64,000 bases of DNA from NCBI GenBank assembly GCA_946699065.1, contig CAMPDV010000065.1, positions 930,001-994,000 on the forward strand, given 5' to 3'. The notes under the pieces are model-generated. The model ran no database searches and had not been told where the DNA came from. It was given only the letters and a program-made list of their open reading frames with translations. This document shows, in pieces, positions 24,283-38,284 of the stretch (within the stretch, counting starts at the first letter, position 1; every line of letters begins with the position of its first letter). The translations under genes were made by a program, and so were the position numbers. This DNA is from Loxodes magnus (taxonomy: Eukaryota > Ciliophora > Karyorelictea > Loxodida > Loxodidae).

Positions 24283-27200
24283 ATTTAAAGAAATTAAAAT
24301 AAGTTTAACTGAAATAGAAATTTAAGTAAATTAAATTAAGTATGACTGAAATAGAATTTTAAGTAAATTAAATTAAGTTTGACTTAAATTGAATCTTAAG
24401 TAAATTAAAATAGTTTGACTGAAATAGAATTTTAAGTAAATTAAAATAAGTTTGACTGAAATAGAAATTTAAGTAAATTAAAATAAGTTTGACTGAAATA
24501 GAATTTTTAGTAAATTAAAATAAGTGTGACTGGAATAGAATTTTAATAATTTATGAATAAGTTTGACTGAAATATAATTTTTAGTAAATTAAAATAAGTT
24601 TGACTGAAATAGAAATTTAAGTAAATTAAAATTAGTTTGACTGAAATAGAATTTTAAGTAAATTAAAATCAGTTTGAACTGAAATAGAATTTTAAGTAAA
24701 TTAAAATCAGTTTGACTGAAATAGAATTTTAAGTAAATTAAAATAAGTTTGACTGAAATAGAAATTTAAGTAAATTAAAATAAGTATGTCTGAAATAGAA
24801 TTTTAAGTAAATTAAAATAAGTTTGACTGAAATAGAATTTATGTAAATTAAAATCAGTTTGACTGAAATAGAATTTTAAGTAAATTAAAATAAGTATGAC
24901 TAAATAGAATTTTAAGTAAATTAATATAAGATTGACTGAAATAGAATTTAAAGTAAATTAAAATTAGTTTGACTGAAATATAATTTAAAGAAATTAAAAT
25001 AAGTTTAACTGAAATAGAAATTTAAGTAAATTAAATTAAGTTTGACTGAAATAGAATTTTAAGTAAATTAAATTAAGTTTGACTTAAATTGAATCTTAAG
25101 TAAATTAAAATAGTTTGACTGAAATAGAATTTTAAGTAAATTAAAATAAGTTTGACTGAAATAGAAATTTAAGTAAATTAAAATAAGTTTGACTGAAATA
25201 GAATTTTTAGTAAATTAAAATAAGTGTGACTGGAATAGAATTTTAATAATTTATGAATAAGTTTGACTGAAATAGAATTTTAAGTAAATTAAAATAAGTT
25301 TGACTGAAATAGAATTTTAAGTAAATTAAAATTAGTTTGACTGAAATATAATTTTAAGTAAATTAAAATCAGTTTGACTGAAATAGAATTTTAAGTAAAT
25401 TAAAATTAGTTTGACTGAAATAGAATTTTAAGTAAATTAAAATAGTTTGACCGAAATAGAATTTTAAGTAAATTAAATTAAGTTTGACTTAAATTGAATC
25501 TTGCGTAAAATTAAAATAGTTTTACTGAAATAGAATTTTAAGTAAATTAAAATCAGTTTGACTGAAATAGAATTTTAAGTAAATTAAATTAAGTTTGACT
25601 TAAATTGAATCTTAAGTAAAATTAAAATAGTTTGACTGAAATAGAATTTTAAGTAAATTAAAATCAGTTTGACTGAAAAAGAATTTAAGTAAATTAAAAT
25701 CAGTTTGACTGAAATAGAATTTAAAGTAAATTAAAATCAGTTTGACTGAAATATAATTTTAAGTAAATTAAAATCAGTTTGACTGAAATAGAATTTTAAG
25801 TAAATTAAAATAAGTTTGACTGAAATAGAAATTTAAGTAAATTAAAATAAGTATGTCTGAAATAGAATTTTAAGTAAATTAAAATAAGTTTGACTGAAAT
25901 AGAATTTATGTAAATTAAAATAAGTTTGACTGAAATAGAATTTTAAGTAAATTAAAATAAGTATGACTAAATAGAATTTTAAGTAAATTAATATAAGATT
26001 GACTGAAATAGAATTTTAAGTAAATTAAAATCAGTTTGACTGAAATAGAATTTTAAGTAAATTAAAATTAGTTTAACTGAAATAGAATTTAAAGTAAATT
26101 AAAATTAGTTTGACTGAAATATAATTTTAAGTAAATTAAAATTAGTTTGACTGAAATAGAATTTTAAGTAAATTAAAATAGTTTGACCGAAATAGAATTT
26201 TAAGTAAATTAAATTAAGTTTGACTTAAATTGAATCTTGCGTAAAATTAAAATAGTTTTACTGAAATAGAATTTTAAGTAAATTAAAATTAGTTTGACTG
26301 AAATAGAATTTTAAGTAAATTAAAATCAGTTTGACTGAAATAGAATTTAAAGTAAATTAAAATTAGTTTGACTGAAATATAATTTAAAGAAATTAAAATA
26401 AGTTTAACTGAAATAGAAATTTAAGTAAATTAAATTAAGTATGACTGAAATAGAATTTTAAGTAAATTAAATTAAGTTTGACTTAAATTGAATCTTAAGT
26501 AAATTAAAATAGTTTGACTGAAATAGAATTTTAAGTAAATTAAAATAAGTTTGACTGAAATAGAAATTTAAGTAAATTAAAATAAGTTTGACTGAAATAG
26601 AATTTTTAGTAAATTAAAATAAGTGTGACTGGAATAGAATTTTAATAATTTATGAATAAGTTTGACTGAAATATAATTTTTAGTAAATTAAAATAAGTTT
26701 GACTGAAATAGAAATTTAAGTAAATTAAAATTAGTTTGACTGAAATAGAATTTTAAGTAAATTAAAATCAGTTTGACTGAAATAGAATTTTAAGTAAATT
26801 AAAATAAGTTTGACTGAAATAGAAATTTAAGTAAATTAAAATAAGTATGTCTGAAATAGAATTTTAAGTAAATTAAAATAAGTTTGACTGAAATAGAATT
26901 TATGTAAATTAAAATAAGTTTGACTGAAATAGAATTTTAAGTAAATTAAAATAAGTATGACTAAATAGAATTTTAAGTAAATTAATATAAGATTGACTGA
27001 AATAGAATTTAAAGTAAATTAAAATTAGTTTGACTGAAATATAATTTAAAGAAATTAAAATAAGTTTAACTGAAATAGAAATTTAAGTAAATTAAATTAA
27101 GTATGACTGAAATAGAATTTTAAGTAAATTAAATTAAGTTTGACTTAAATTGAATCTTAAGTAAATTAAAATAGTTTGACTGAAATAGAATTTTAAGTAA

Positions 27201-28951
27201 ATTAAAATAAGTTTGACTGAAATAGAAATTTAAGTAAATTAAAATAAGTTTGACTGAAATAGAATTTTAAGTAAATTAAAATCAGTTTGACTGAAATAGA
27301 ATTTTAAGTAAATTAAAATAAGTTTGACTGAAATAGAAATTTAAGTAAATTAAAATAAGTATGTCTGAAATAGAATTTTAAGTAAATTAAAATAAGTTTG
27401 ACTGAAATAGAATTTATGTAAATTAAAATAAGTTTGACTGAAATAGAATTTTAAGTAAATTAAAATAAGTATGACTAAATAGAATTTTAAGTAAATTAAT
27501 ATAAGATTGACTGAAATAGAATTTAAAGTAAATTAAAATTAGTTTGACTGAAATATAATTTAAAGAAATTAAAATAAGTTTAACTGAAATAGAAATTTAA
27601 GTAAATTAAATTAAGTATGACTGAAATAGAATTTTAAGTAAATTAAATTAAGTTTGACTTAAATTGAATCTTAAGTAAATTAAAATAGTTTGACTGAAAT
27701 AGAATTTTAAGTAAATTAAAATAAGTTTGACTGAAATAGAAATTTAAGTAAATTAAAATAAGTTTGACTGAAATAGAATTTTTAGTAAATTAAAATAAGT
27801 GTGACTGGAATAGAATTTTAATAATTTATGAATAAGTTTGACTGAAATAGAATTTTAAGTAAATTAAAATTAGTTTGACTGAAATATAATTTTAAGTAAA
27901 TTAAAATCAGTTTGACTGAAATAGAATTTTAAGTAAATTAAAATTAGTTTGACTGAAATAGAATTTTAAGTAAATTAAAATAGTTTGACCGAAATAGAAT
28001 TTTAAGTAAATTAAATTAAGTTTGACTTAAATTGAATCTTGCGTAAAATTAAAATAGTTTTACTGAAATAGAATTTTAAGTAAATTAAAATAAGTTTGAC
28101 TGAAATAGAATTTTAAGTAAATTAAAATCAGTTTGACTGAAATAGAATTTTAATAATTTATGAATAAGTTTGACTGAAATAGAATTTTAAGTAAATTAAA
28201 ATAAGTTTGACTGAAATAGAATTTTTAGTAAATTAAAATCAGTTTGACTGAAATAGAATTTAAAGTAAATTAAAATCAGTTTGACTGAAATATAATTTTA
28301 AGTAAATTAAAATCAGTTTGACTGAAATAGAATTTTAAGTAAATTAAAATAAGTTTGACTGAAATAGAAATTTAAGTAAATTAAAATAAGTATGTCTGAA
28401 ATAGAATTTTAAGTAAATTAAAATAAGTTTGACTGAAATAGAATTTATGTAAATTAAAATAAGTTTGACTGAAATAGAATTTTAAGTAAATTAAAATAAG
28501 TATGACTAAATAGAATTTTAAGTAAATTAATATAAGATTGACTGAAATAGAATTTTAAGTAAATTAAAATCAGTTTGACTGAAATAGAATTTTAAGTAAA
28601 TTAAAATTAGTTTAACTGAAATAGAATTTAAAGTAAATTAAAATTAGTTTGACTGAAATATAATTTTAAGTAAATTAAAATTAGTTTGACTGAAATAGAA
28701 TTTTCAGTAAATTAAAATAGTTTGACCGAAATAGAATTTTAAGTAAATTAAATTAAGTTTGACTTAAATTGAATCTTGCGTAAAATTAAAATAGTTTTAC
28801 TGAAATAGAATTTTAAGTAAATTAAAATAAGTTTGACTGAAATAGAATTTTAAGTAAATTAAAATCAGTTTGACTGAAATAGAATTTAAAGTAAATTAAA
28901 ATTAGTTTGACTGAAATATAATTTAAAGAAATTAAAATAAGTTTAACTGAA
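24283..28951 (+). repeat. AAAGAAATTAAAATAAG cluster (24-29 kb sub-array)
   Basis: A short monomer with ATTTAAAGAAATTAAAATAAG, followed by a TTTAACTG monomer, occurs at 24,283, 24,983, 26,382, 27,044, 27,558 and 28,921. Outside this region I found it only at 2,811 and 17,149. The spacings are 700, 1,399, 662, 514 and 1,363 bp, so modules of about 14, 18-19 and 37 monomers have been multiplied here. Four of the twelve CTTGCG monomers fall within this cluster and a fifth lies just before it, at 24.14 kb. Confidence 0.8.
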
Positions 28952-30449
28952 ATAGAAATTTAAGTAAATTAAATTAAGTATGACTGAAATAGAATTTTAA
29001 GTAAATTAAATTAAGTTTGACTGAAATAGAATTTTAAGTAAATTAAAATCAGTTTGACTGAAATAGAATTTTAAGTAAATTAAAATAAGTTTGACTGAAA
29101 TAGAAATTTAAGTAAATTAAAATAAGTTTGACTGAAATAGAATTTTTAGTAAATTAAAATAAGTGTGACTGGAATAGAATTTTAATAATTTATGAATAAG
29201 TTTGACTGAAATAGAATTTTAAGTAAATTAAAATAAGTTTGACTGAAATAGAATTTTAAGTAAATTAAAATTAGTTTGAACTGAAATAGAATTTTAAGTA
29301 AATTAAAATCAGTTTGACTGAAATAGAATTTTAAGAAAAATTAAAATAAGTTTGACTTAAATTGAATCTTAAGTAAATTAAAATCAGTTTGACTGAAATA
29401 GAATTTTAATTAAATTAAAATAAGTTTGACTGAAATAGAAATTTAAGTAAATTAAAATAAGTTTGACTGAAATAGAATTTTAAGTAAATTTAAATCAGTT
29501 TGACTGAAATAGAATTTTAAGTAAAATTAAAATAAGTTTAAATTAAATAGAATTTTAAGTAAATTAAAATAAGTTTGACTGAAATAGAATTTTAAGTAAA
29601 TTAAAATTAGTTTGAACTGAAATAGAATTTTAAGTAAATTAAAATCAGTTTGACTGAAATAGAATTTTAATTAAATTAAAATAAGTATGACTGAAATAGA
29701 ATTTTAAGTAAATTAAAATAAGTTTGACTGAAATAGAATTTTAAGTAAATTAAAATAAGAGTGATGAAATAGAATTTATGTAAATTAAAATAAGTTTGCC
29801 TGAAATAGAATTTTAAGTAAATTAAAATAAGTATGACTAAATAGAATTTTAAGTAAATTAAAATAAGTTTGACTGAAATAGAATTTTAAGTAAATTAAAA
29901 TAAGTTTGACTGAAATAGAATTTTAAGTAAATTAAATTAAGTATGACTGAAATAGAATATTTAGTTAATTAAAATTGGTTTGACTGAAATATAATTTTAA
30001 GTAAATTAAAATCAGTTTGACTGAAATAGAATTTTAAGTAAATTAAAATTAGTTTGACTGAAATAGAATTTTAAGTAAATTAAAATCAGTTTGACTGAAA
30101 TAGAATTTTAAGTAAATTAAAATAAGTTTGACTGAATCAGAATTTTAAGTAAATTAAAATAAGCGTGATGAAATAGAATTTTAAGTAAATTAAAATCAGT
30201 TTGACTGAAAAAGAATTTAAGTAAATTAAAATTAGTTTGAACTGAAATAGAAATTTAAGTAAATTAAAATTAGTTTGACTGAAATAGAATTTTAAGTAAA
30301 TTAAAATCAGTTTGACTGAAATAGAATTTTAAGTAAAATTAAAATAAGTTTAAATTAAATAGAATTTTAAGTAAATTAAAATAAGTTTGACTGAAATAGA
30401 ATTTTAAGTAAATTAAAATCAGTTTGACTGAAATAGAATTTTAAGTAAA

Positions 30450-32483
30450 TTAAAATAAGTATGACTAAATAGAATTTTAAGTAAATTAAAATAAGTTTGA
30501 CTGAAATAGAATTTTAAGTAAATTAAAATCAGTTTGACTGAAATAGAATTTTAAGTAAATTAAATTAAGTATGACTGAAATAGAATTTTTATTTAATTAA
30601 AATTAGTTTGACTGAAATATAATTTTAAGTAAATTAAAATCAGTTTGACTGAAATAGAATTTTAAGTAAATTAAAATTAGTTTGACTGAAATAGAATTTT
30701 AAGTAAATTAAAATCAGTTTGACTGAAATAGAATTTGAAGTAAATTAAAATAAGTTTGACTGAAATAGAATTTTAAGTAAATTAAAATCAGTTTGACTGA
30801 AAAAGAATTTAAGTAAATTAAAATTAGTTTGAACTGAAATAGAAAATTAAGTACATTAAAATTAGTTTGACTGAAATAGAATTTTAATAATTTATGAATA
30901 AGTTTGACTGAAATAGAATTTTAAATAAATTAAAATTAGTTTGACTGAAATAGAAATTTAAGTAAATTAAAATAAGTTTGACTGAAATAGAATTTTAAGT
31001 AAATTAAATTAAGTTTGACTTAAATTGAATCTTAAGTAAAATTAAAATAGTTTGACTGAAATAGAATTTTAAGTAAATTAAAATAAGTTTGACTGAAATA
31101 GAATTTTAAGTAAATTAAAATCAGTTTGACTGAAATAGAATTTTAAGTAAATTAAATTAAGTATGACTGAAATAGAATTTTTAGTTAATTAAAATTGGTT
31201 TGACTGAAATAGAATTTTAAGTAAATTAAAATCAGTTTGACTTAAATTGAATCTTAAGTAAAATTAAAATAGTTTGACTGAAATAGAATTTTAAGTAAAT
31301 TAAAATAAGTTTGACTGAAATAGAATTTGAAGTAAATTAAAATAAGTTTGACTGAAATAGAATTTTAATAATTTATGAATAAGATTGACTGAAATAGAAT
31401 TTTAAGCAAATTAAAATAGTTTGACTGAAATAGAATTTTAAGAAAAATTAAAATAAGTTTGAATGAAATAGAATTTAAATAATTTATGAATAAGACTGAC
31501 TGAATCAGAATTTTAAGTTAATTAAAATAAGTGTGACTGAAATAGAATTTTAATTAAATTAAAATAAGTTTGAATGAAATAGAATTTTAAGTAAATTAAA
31601 ATCAGTTTGACTGAAATAGAATTTTAAGTAAATTAAAATAAGTGTGACTGAAATAGAATTTCAAGTAAATTAAAATAAGTGTGACTGAATCAGAATTTTA
31701 AGTAAATTAAAATCAGTGTGATGAAATACAATTTTAAGTAAATTAAAATCAGTTTGACTGAAAAAGAATTTAAGTAAATTAAAATTAGTTTGACTGAAAT
31801 AGAATTTTAAGTAAATTAAAATTAGTTTGACTGAAATAGAATTTTAATAATTTATGAATCAGTTTGACTGAAATAGAATTTTAAGTAAATTAAAATAAGT
31901 TTGACTGAAATAGAATTTTAAGTAAAAATAAAATCAGTATGACTGAAATAGAATTTTAAGTAAATTAAAAATAGTTTGACTGAAATAGAATTTTAAGTAA
32001 ATTAAAATCAGTTTGACTGAAATAGAATTTTTAGTAAATTAAAATAAGTTTGACTGAAATAGAATTTTTAGTAAATTAAAATTAGTTTGACTGAAATAGA
32101 ATTTTAAGTAAATTAAAATAAGTGTGACTGAAATAGAAATTTAAGTAAATTAAAATTAGTTTGACTGAAATAGAATTTTAAGTAAATTAAAATAGTTTGA
32201 CTGAAATAGAATTTTAAGTAAATTAAAATAAGTTTGACTGAAATAGAATTTTAATTAAATTAAAATAAGTATGACTGAAATAGAAATTTAAGTAAATTAA
32301 AATAAGTTTGACTGAAATAGAATTTTAAGTAAATTAAAATCAGTTTGACTGAAATAGAATTTTAAGTAAATTAAAATTAGTTTGACTGAAATAGAATTTA
32401 AAGTAAATTAAAATCAGTTTGACTGAAATAGAATTTTAAGTAAATTAAATTAAGTTTGACTTAAATTGAATCTTAAGTAAAAT
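30450..32483 (+). repeat. Tandem segmental duplication S5, copy 1 (2,033 bp)
   Basis: This block and the one that follows directly are near-identical at offset 2,033 bp (55 monomers). Anchors are TATGACTAAATAG (30,460/32,493), TTTTTATTTAATT (30,586/32,619) and GACTGACTGAATCAG (31,494/33,527). Confidence 0.92.
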
Positions 32484-34520
32484 TAAAATAAGTATGACTA
32501 AATAGAATTTTAAGTAAATTAAAATAAGTTTGACTGAAATAGAATTTTAAGTAAATTAAAATCAGTTTGACTGAAATAGAATTTTAAGTAAATTAAATTA
32601 AGTATGACTGAAATAGAATTTTTATTTAATTAAAATTAGTTTGACTGAAATATAATTTTAAGTAAATTAAAATCAGTTTGACTGAAATAGAATTTTAAGT
32701 AAATTAAAATTAGTTTGACTGAAATAGAATTTTAAGTAAATTAAAATCAGTTTGACTGAAATAGAATTTGAAGTAAATTAAAATAAGTTTGACTGAAATA
32801 GAATTTTAAGTAAATTAAAATCAGTTTGACTGAAAAAGAATTTAAGTAAATTAAAATTAGTTTGAACTGAAATAGAAAATTAAGTACATTAAAATTAGTT
32901 TGACTGAAATAGAATTTTAATAATTTATGAATAAGTTTGACTGAAATAGAATTTTAAATAAATTAAAATTAGTTTGACTGAAATAGAAATTTAAGTAAAT
33001 TAAAATAAGTTTGACTGAAATAGAATTTTAAGTAAATTAAATTAAGTTTGACTTAAATTGAATCTTAAGTAAAATTAAAATAGTTTGACTGAAATAGAAT
33101 TTTAAGTAAATTAAAATAAGTTTGACTGAAATAGAATTTTAAGTAAATTAAAATCAGTTTGACTGAAATAGAATTTTAAGTAAATTAAATTAAGTATGAC
33201 TGAAATAGAATTTTTAGTTAATTAAAATTGGTTTGACTGAAATAGAATTTTAAGTAAATTAAAATCAGTTTGACTTAAATTGAATCTTAAGTAAAATTAA
33301 AATAGTTTGACTGAAATAGAATTTTAAGTAAATTAAAATAAGTTTGACTGAAATAGAATTTGAAGTAAATTAAAATAAGTTTGACTGAAATAGAATTTTA
33401 ATAATTTATGAATAAGATTGACTGAAATAGAATTTTAAGCAAATTAAAATAGTTTGACTGAAATAGAATTTTAAGAAAAATTAAAATAAGTTTGAATGAA
33501 ATAGAATTTAAATAATTTATGAATAAGACTGACTGAATCAGAATTTTAAGTTAATTAAAATAAGTGTGACTGAAATAGAATTTTAATTAAATTAAAATAA
33601 GTTTGAATGAAATAGAATTTTAAGTAAATTAAAATCAGTTTGACTGAAATAGAATTTTAAGTAAATTAAAATAAGTGTGACTGAAATAGAATTTCAAGTA
33701 AATTAAAATAAGTGTGACTGAATCAGAATTTTAAGTAAATTAAAATCAGTGTGATGAAATACAATTTTAAGTAAATTAAAATCAGTTTGACTGAAAAAGA
33801 ATTTAAGTAAATTAAAATTAGTTTGACTGAAATAGAATTTTAAGTAAATTAAAATTAGTTTGACTGAAATAGAATTTTAATAATTTATGAATCAGTTTGA
33901 CTGAAATAGAATTTTAAGTAAATTAAAATAAGTTTGACTGAAATAGAATTTTAAGTAAAAATAAAATCAGTATGACTGAAATAGAATTTTAAGTAAATTA
34001 AAAATAGTTTGACTGAAATAGAATTTTAAGTAAATTAAAATCAGTTTGACTGAAATAGAATTTTTAGTAAATTAAAATAAGTTTGACTGAAATAGAATTT
34101 TTAGTAAATTAAAATTAGTTTGACTGAAATAGAATTTTAAGTAAATTAAAATAAGTGTGACTGAAATAGAAATTTAAGTAAATTAAAATTAGTTTGACTG
34201 AAATAGAATTTTAAGTAAATTAAAATAGTTTGACTGAAATAGAATTTTAAGTAAATTAAAATAAGTTTGACTGAAATAGAATTTTAATTAAATTAAAATA
34301 AGTATGACTGAAATAGAAATTTAAGTAAATTAAAATAAGTTTGACTGAAATAGAATTTTAAGTAAATTAAAATCAGTTTGACTGAAATAGAATTTTAAGT
34401 AAATTAAAATTAGTTTGACTGAAATAGAATTTAAAGTAAATTAAAATCAGTTTGACTGAAATAGAATTTTAAGTAAATTAAATTAAGTTTGACTTAAATT
34501 GAATCTTAAGTAAAATTAAA
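32484..34520 (+). repeat. Tandem segmental duplication S5, copy 2 (2,033 bp)
   Basis: This is the directly adjacent copy of 30,450-32,483. At the junction near 32,484 a TTGAATCTTAAG monomer runs straight into a TATGACTAAATAG monomer. At the end of copy 2 the same TTGAATCTTAAG monomer is followed by an ordinary TAGTTTGACTG monomer. In-register unequal exchange gives exactly this pattern. Confidence 0.92.
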
Positions 34521-34669
34521 ATAGTTTGACTGAAATAGAATTTTAAGTAAATTAAAATAAGTTTGACTGAAATAGAATTTTGAGTAAATTAAAATCAGTT
34601 TGACTGAAATAGAATTTTAAGTAAATTAAATTAAGTATGACTGAAATAGAATTTTAAGTAAAAATAAAA

Positions 34670-36036
34670 TCAGTATGACTGAAATAGAATTTTAAGTAAA
34701 TTAAAATAGTTTGACTGAAATAGAATTTTAAGTAAATTAAAATAAGTTTGACTTAAATAAAATTTTAAGTAAATTAAAATCAGTTTGACTTAAATTGAAT
34801 CTTAAGTAAAATTAAAATAGTTTGACTGAAATAGAATTTTAAGTAAATTAAAATAAGTTTGACTGAAATAGAATTTTAAGTAGATTAAAATCAGTTTGAC
34901 TGAAATAGAATTTTAATAATTTATGAATAAGTTTTACTGAAATAGAATTTTAAGTAAATTAAAATCAGTATGACTGAAATAGAATTTTAAGTAAATTAAA
35001 TTAAGTTTGACTTAAATTGAATTTTAAGTAAATTAAAATAAGTTTGACTGAAATAGAATTTTAGGTAAATTAAAATAAGTTTGACTGAAATCGAAATTTA
35101 AGTAAATTTAAATAAGTTTGACTGAAATAGAATTTTAAGTAAATTAAAATACGTGTGACTGGAATAGAATTTATGTAAATTAAAATAAGTTTGACTGAAA
35201 TAGAATTTTAAGTAAATTAAAATAAGTTTGACTGAAATAGAATTTTAAGTAAATTAAAATAAGTTTGACTGAAATAGAATTTTAGGTAAATTAAAATAAG
35301 TTTGACTGAAATCGAAATTTAAGTAAATTTAAATAAGTTTGACTGAAATAGAATTTTAAGTAAATTAAAATAAGTTTGACTGAAATCGAAATTTAAGTAA
35401 ATTTAAATAAGTTTGACTGAAATAGAATTTTAATAATTTATGAATAAGTTTGACTGAAATAGAATTTTAAGTAAATTAAAATCAGTTTGACTGAAATAGA
35501 ATTTTAAGTAAAAATAAAATCAGTATGACTGAAATAGAATTTTAAGTAAATTAAAAATAGTTTGACTGAAATAGAATTTTAAGTAAATTAAAATCAGTTT
35601 GACTGAAATAGAATTTTTAGTAAATTAAAATAAGTTTGACTGAAATAGAATTTTTAGTAAATTAAAATTAGTTTGACTGAAATAGAATTTTAAGTAAATT
35701 AAAATAAGTGTGACTGAAATAGAAATTTAAGTAAATTAAAATTAGTTTGACTGAAATAGAATTTTAATTAAATTAAATTAAGTTTGACTGAAATAGAATT
35801 TTAAGTAAATTAAAATCAGTTTGACTGAAATAGAATATTAAGTAAATTAAAATCAGTGCGTCTGAAATAGAATTTTAAGTAAATTAAAATTAGTTTGACT
35901 GAAATAGAAATTTAAGTAAATTAAAATAAGTTTGACTGAAATAGAATTTTAAGTAAATTAAATTAAGTTTGACTTAAATTGAATCTTAAGTAAAATTAAA
36001 ATAGTTTGACTGAAATAGAATTTTAAGTAAATTAAA
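34670..36036 (+). repeat. 1.3-kb module M, copy 3, tandemly duplicated
   Basis: It matches the next 1.37 kb (about 36,040-37,403) at offset 1,367-1,368 bp, 37 monomers. Anchors are GACTTAAATAAAATTTT (34,750/36,118) and AGTGCG (35,855/37,222). A TAGATTAAAATCAG monomer near 34.88 kb is a singleton in the left domain. Confidence 0.85.
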
Positions 36037-36039
36037 ATT

Positions 36040-37403
36040 GGTTTGACTGAAATAGAATTTTAAATAAATTAAAATAGTTTGACTGAAATAGAATTTTAAG
36101 TAAATTAAAATAAGTTTGACTTAAATAAAATTTTAAGTAAATTAAATTAAGTTTGACTTAAATTGAATCTTAAGTAAAATTAAAATAGTTTGACTGAAAT
36201 AGAATTTTAAGTAAATTAAAATAAGTTTGACTGAAATAGAATTTTAAGTAAATTAAAATCAGTTTGACTGAAATAGAATTTTAATAATTTATAAATAAGT
36301 TTTACTGAAATAGAATTTTAAGTAAATTAAAATCAGTATGACTGAAATAGAATTTTAAGTAAATTAAATTAAGTTTGACTTAAATTGAATTTTAAGTAAA
36401 TTAAAATAAGTTTGACTGAAATAGAATTTTAGGTAAATTAAAATAAGTTTGACTGAAATCGAAATTTAAGTAAATTTAAATAAGTTTGACTGAAATAGAA
36501 TTTTAAGTAAATTAAAATACGTGTGACTGGAATAGAATTTATGTAAATTAAAATAAGTTTGACTGAAATAGAATTTTAAGTAAATTAAAATAAGTTTGAC
36601 TGAAATAGAATTTTAAGTAAATTAAAATAAGTTTGACTGAAATAGAATTTTAGGTAAATTAAAATAAGTTTGACTGAAATCGAAATTTAAGTAAATTTAA
36701 ATAAGTTTGACTGAAATAGAATTTTAAGTAAATTAAAATACGTGTGACTGGAATAGAATTTATGTAAATTAAAATAAGTTTGACTGAAATAGAATTTTAA
36801 TAATTTATGAATAAGTTTGACTGAAATAGAATTTTAAGTAAATTAAAATCAGTTTGACTGATATAGAATTTTAAGTAAAAATAAAATCAGTATGACTGAA
36901 ATAGAATTTTAAGTAAATTAAAAATAGTTTGACTGAAATAGAATTTTAAGTAAATTAAAATCAGTTTGACTGAAATAGAATTTTAAGTAAATTAAAATAA
37001 GTTTGACTGAAATAGAATTTTTAGTAAATTAAAATTAGTTTGACTGAAATAGAATTTTAAGTAAATTAAAATAAGTGTGACTGAAATAGAAATTTAAGTA
37101 AATTAAAATTAGTTTGACTGAAATAGAATTTTAATTAAATTAAAATAAGTATGACTGAAATAGAATTTTAAGTAAATTAAAATCAGTTTGACTGAAATAG
37201 AATATTAAGTAAATTAAAATCAGTGCGTCTGAAATAGAATTTTAAGTAAATTAAAATTAGTTTGACTGAAATAGAAATTTAAGTAAATTAAAATAAGTTT
37301 GACTGAAATAGAATTTTAAGTAAATTAAATTAAGTTTGACTTAAATTGAATCTTAAGTAAAATTAAAATAGTTTGACTGAAATAGAATTTTAAGTAAATT
37401 AAA
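36040..37403 (+). repeat. 1.3-kb module M, copy 4
   Basis: This is the adjacent copy of 34,670-36,036. From about 36,340 it also aligns to 43,660 and beyond. One of the TAATTTATGAATAAG monomers reads TAATTTATAAATAAG here (near 36.29 kb). Confidence 0.83.
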
Positions 37404-38284
37404 ATCAGTTTGACTGAAAAAGAATTTAAGTAAATTAAAATTAGTTTGAACTGAAATAGAAATTTAAGTAAATTAAAATTAGTTTGACTGAAATAGAATT
37501 TTAATAATTTATGAATAAGTTTGACTGAAATAGAATTTTAAATAAATTAAAATTAGTTTGACTGAAATAGAAATTTAAGTAAATTAAAATAAGTTTGACT
37601 GAAATAGAATTTTAAGTAAATTAAATTAAGTTTGACTTAAATTGAATCTTAAGTAAAATTAAAATAGTTTGACTGAAATAGAATTTTAAGTAAATTAAAA
37701 TAAGTTTGACTGAAATAGAATTTTAAGTAAATTAAAATCAGTTTGACTGAAATAGAATTTTAAGTAAATTAAATTAAGTATGACTGAAATAGAATTTTTA
37801 GTTAATTAAAATTGGTTTGACTGAAATATAATTTTAAGTAAATTAAAATCAGTTTGACTGAAATAGAATTTTAAGTAAATTAAAATTAGTTTGACTGAAA
37901 TAGAATTTTAAGTAAATTAAAATAGTTTGACTGAAATAGAATTTGAAGTAAATTAAAATAAGTTTGACTGAAATAGAATTTTAATAATTTATGAATAAGA
38001 TTGACTGAAATAGAATTTTAAGCAAATTAAAATAGTTTGACTGAAATAGAATTTTAAGAAAAATTAAAATAAGTTTGAATGAAATAGAATTTAAATAATT
38101 TATGAATAAGACTGACTGAATCAGAATTTTAAGTTAATTAAAATAAGTGTGACTGAAATAGAATTTTAATTAAATTAAAATAAGTTTGAATGAAATAGAA
38201 TTTTAAGTAAATTAAAATCAGTTTGACTGAAATAGAATTTTAAGTAAATTAAAATAAGTGTGACTGAAATAGAATTTCAAGTAA
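36340..38284 (+). repeat. Segmental duplicate S6, copy 1
   Basis: It matches 43,660-45,604 at offset 7,319-7,320 bp. Long stretches are the same line for line, for example 37,321 onward against 44,641 onward. Differences seen include TTACGTAAATTTAAATT in the second copy near 44.41 kb. The match ends where copy 1 continues CAAGTAAATT and copy 2 continues CAAGTAAAAAT. Confidence 0.9.
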
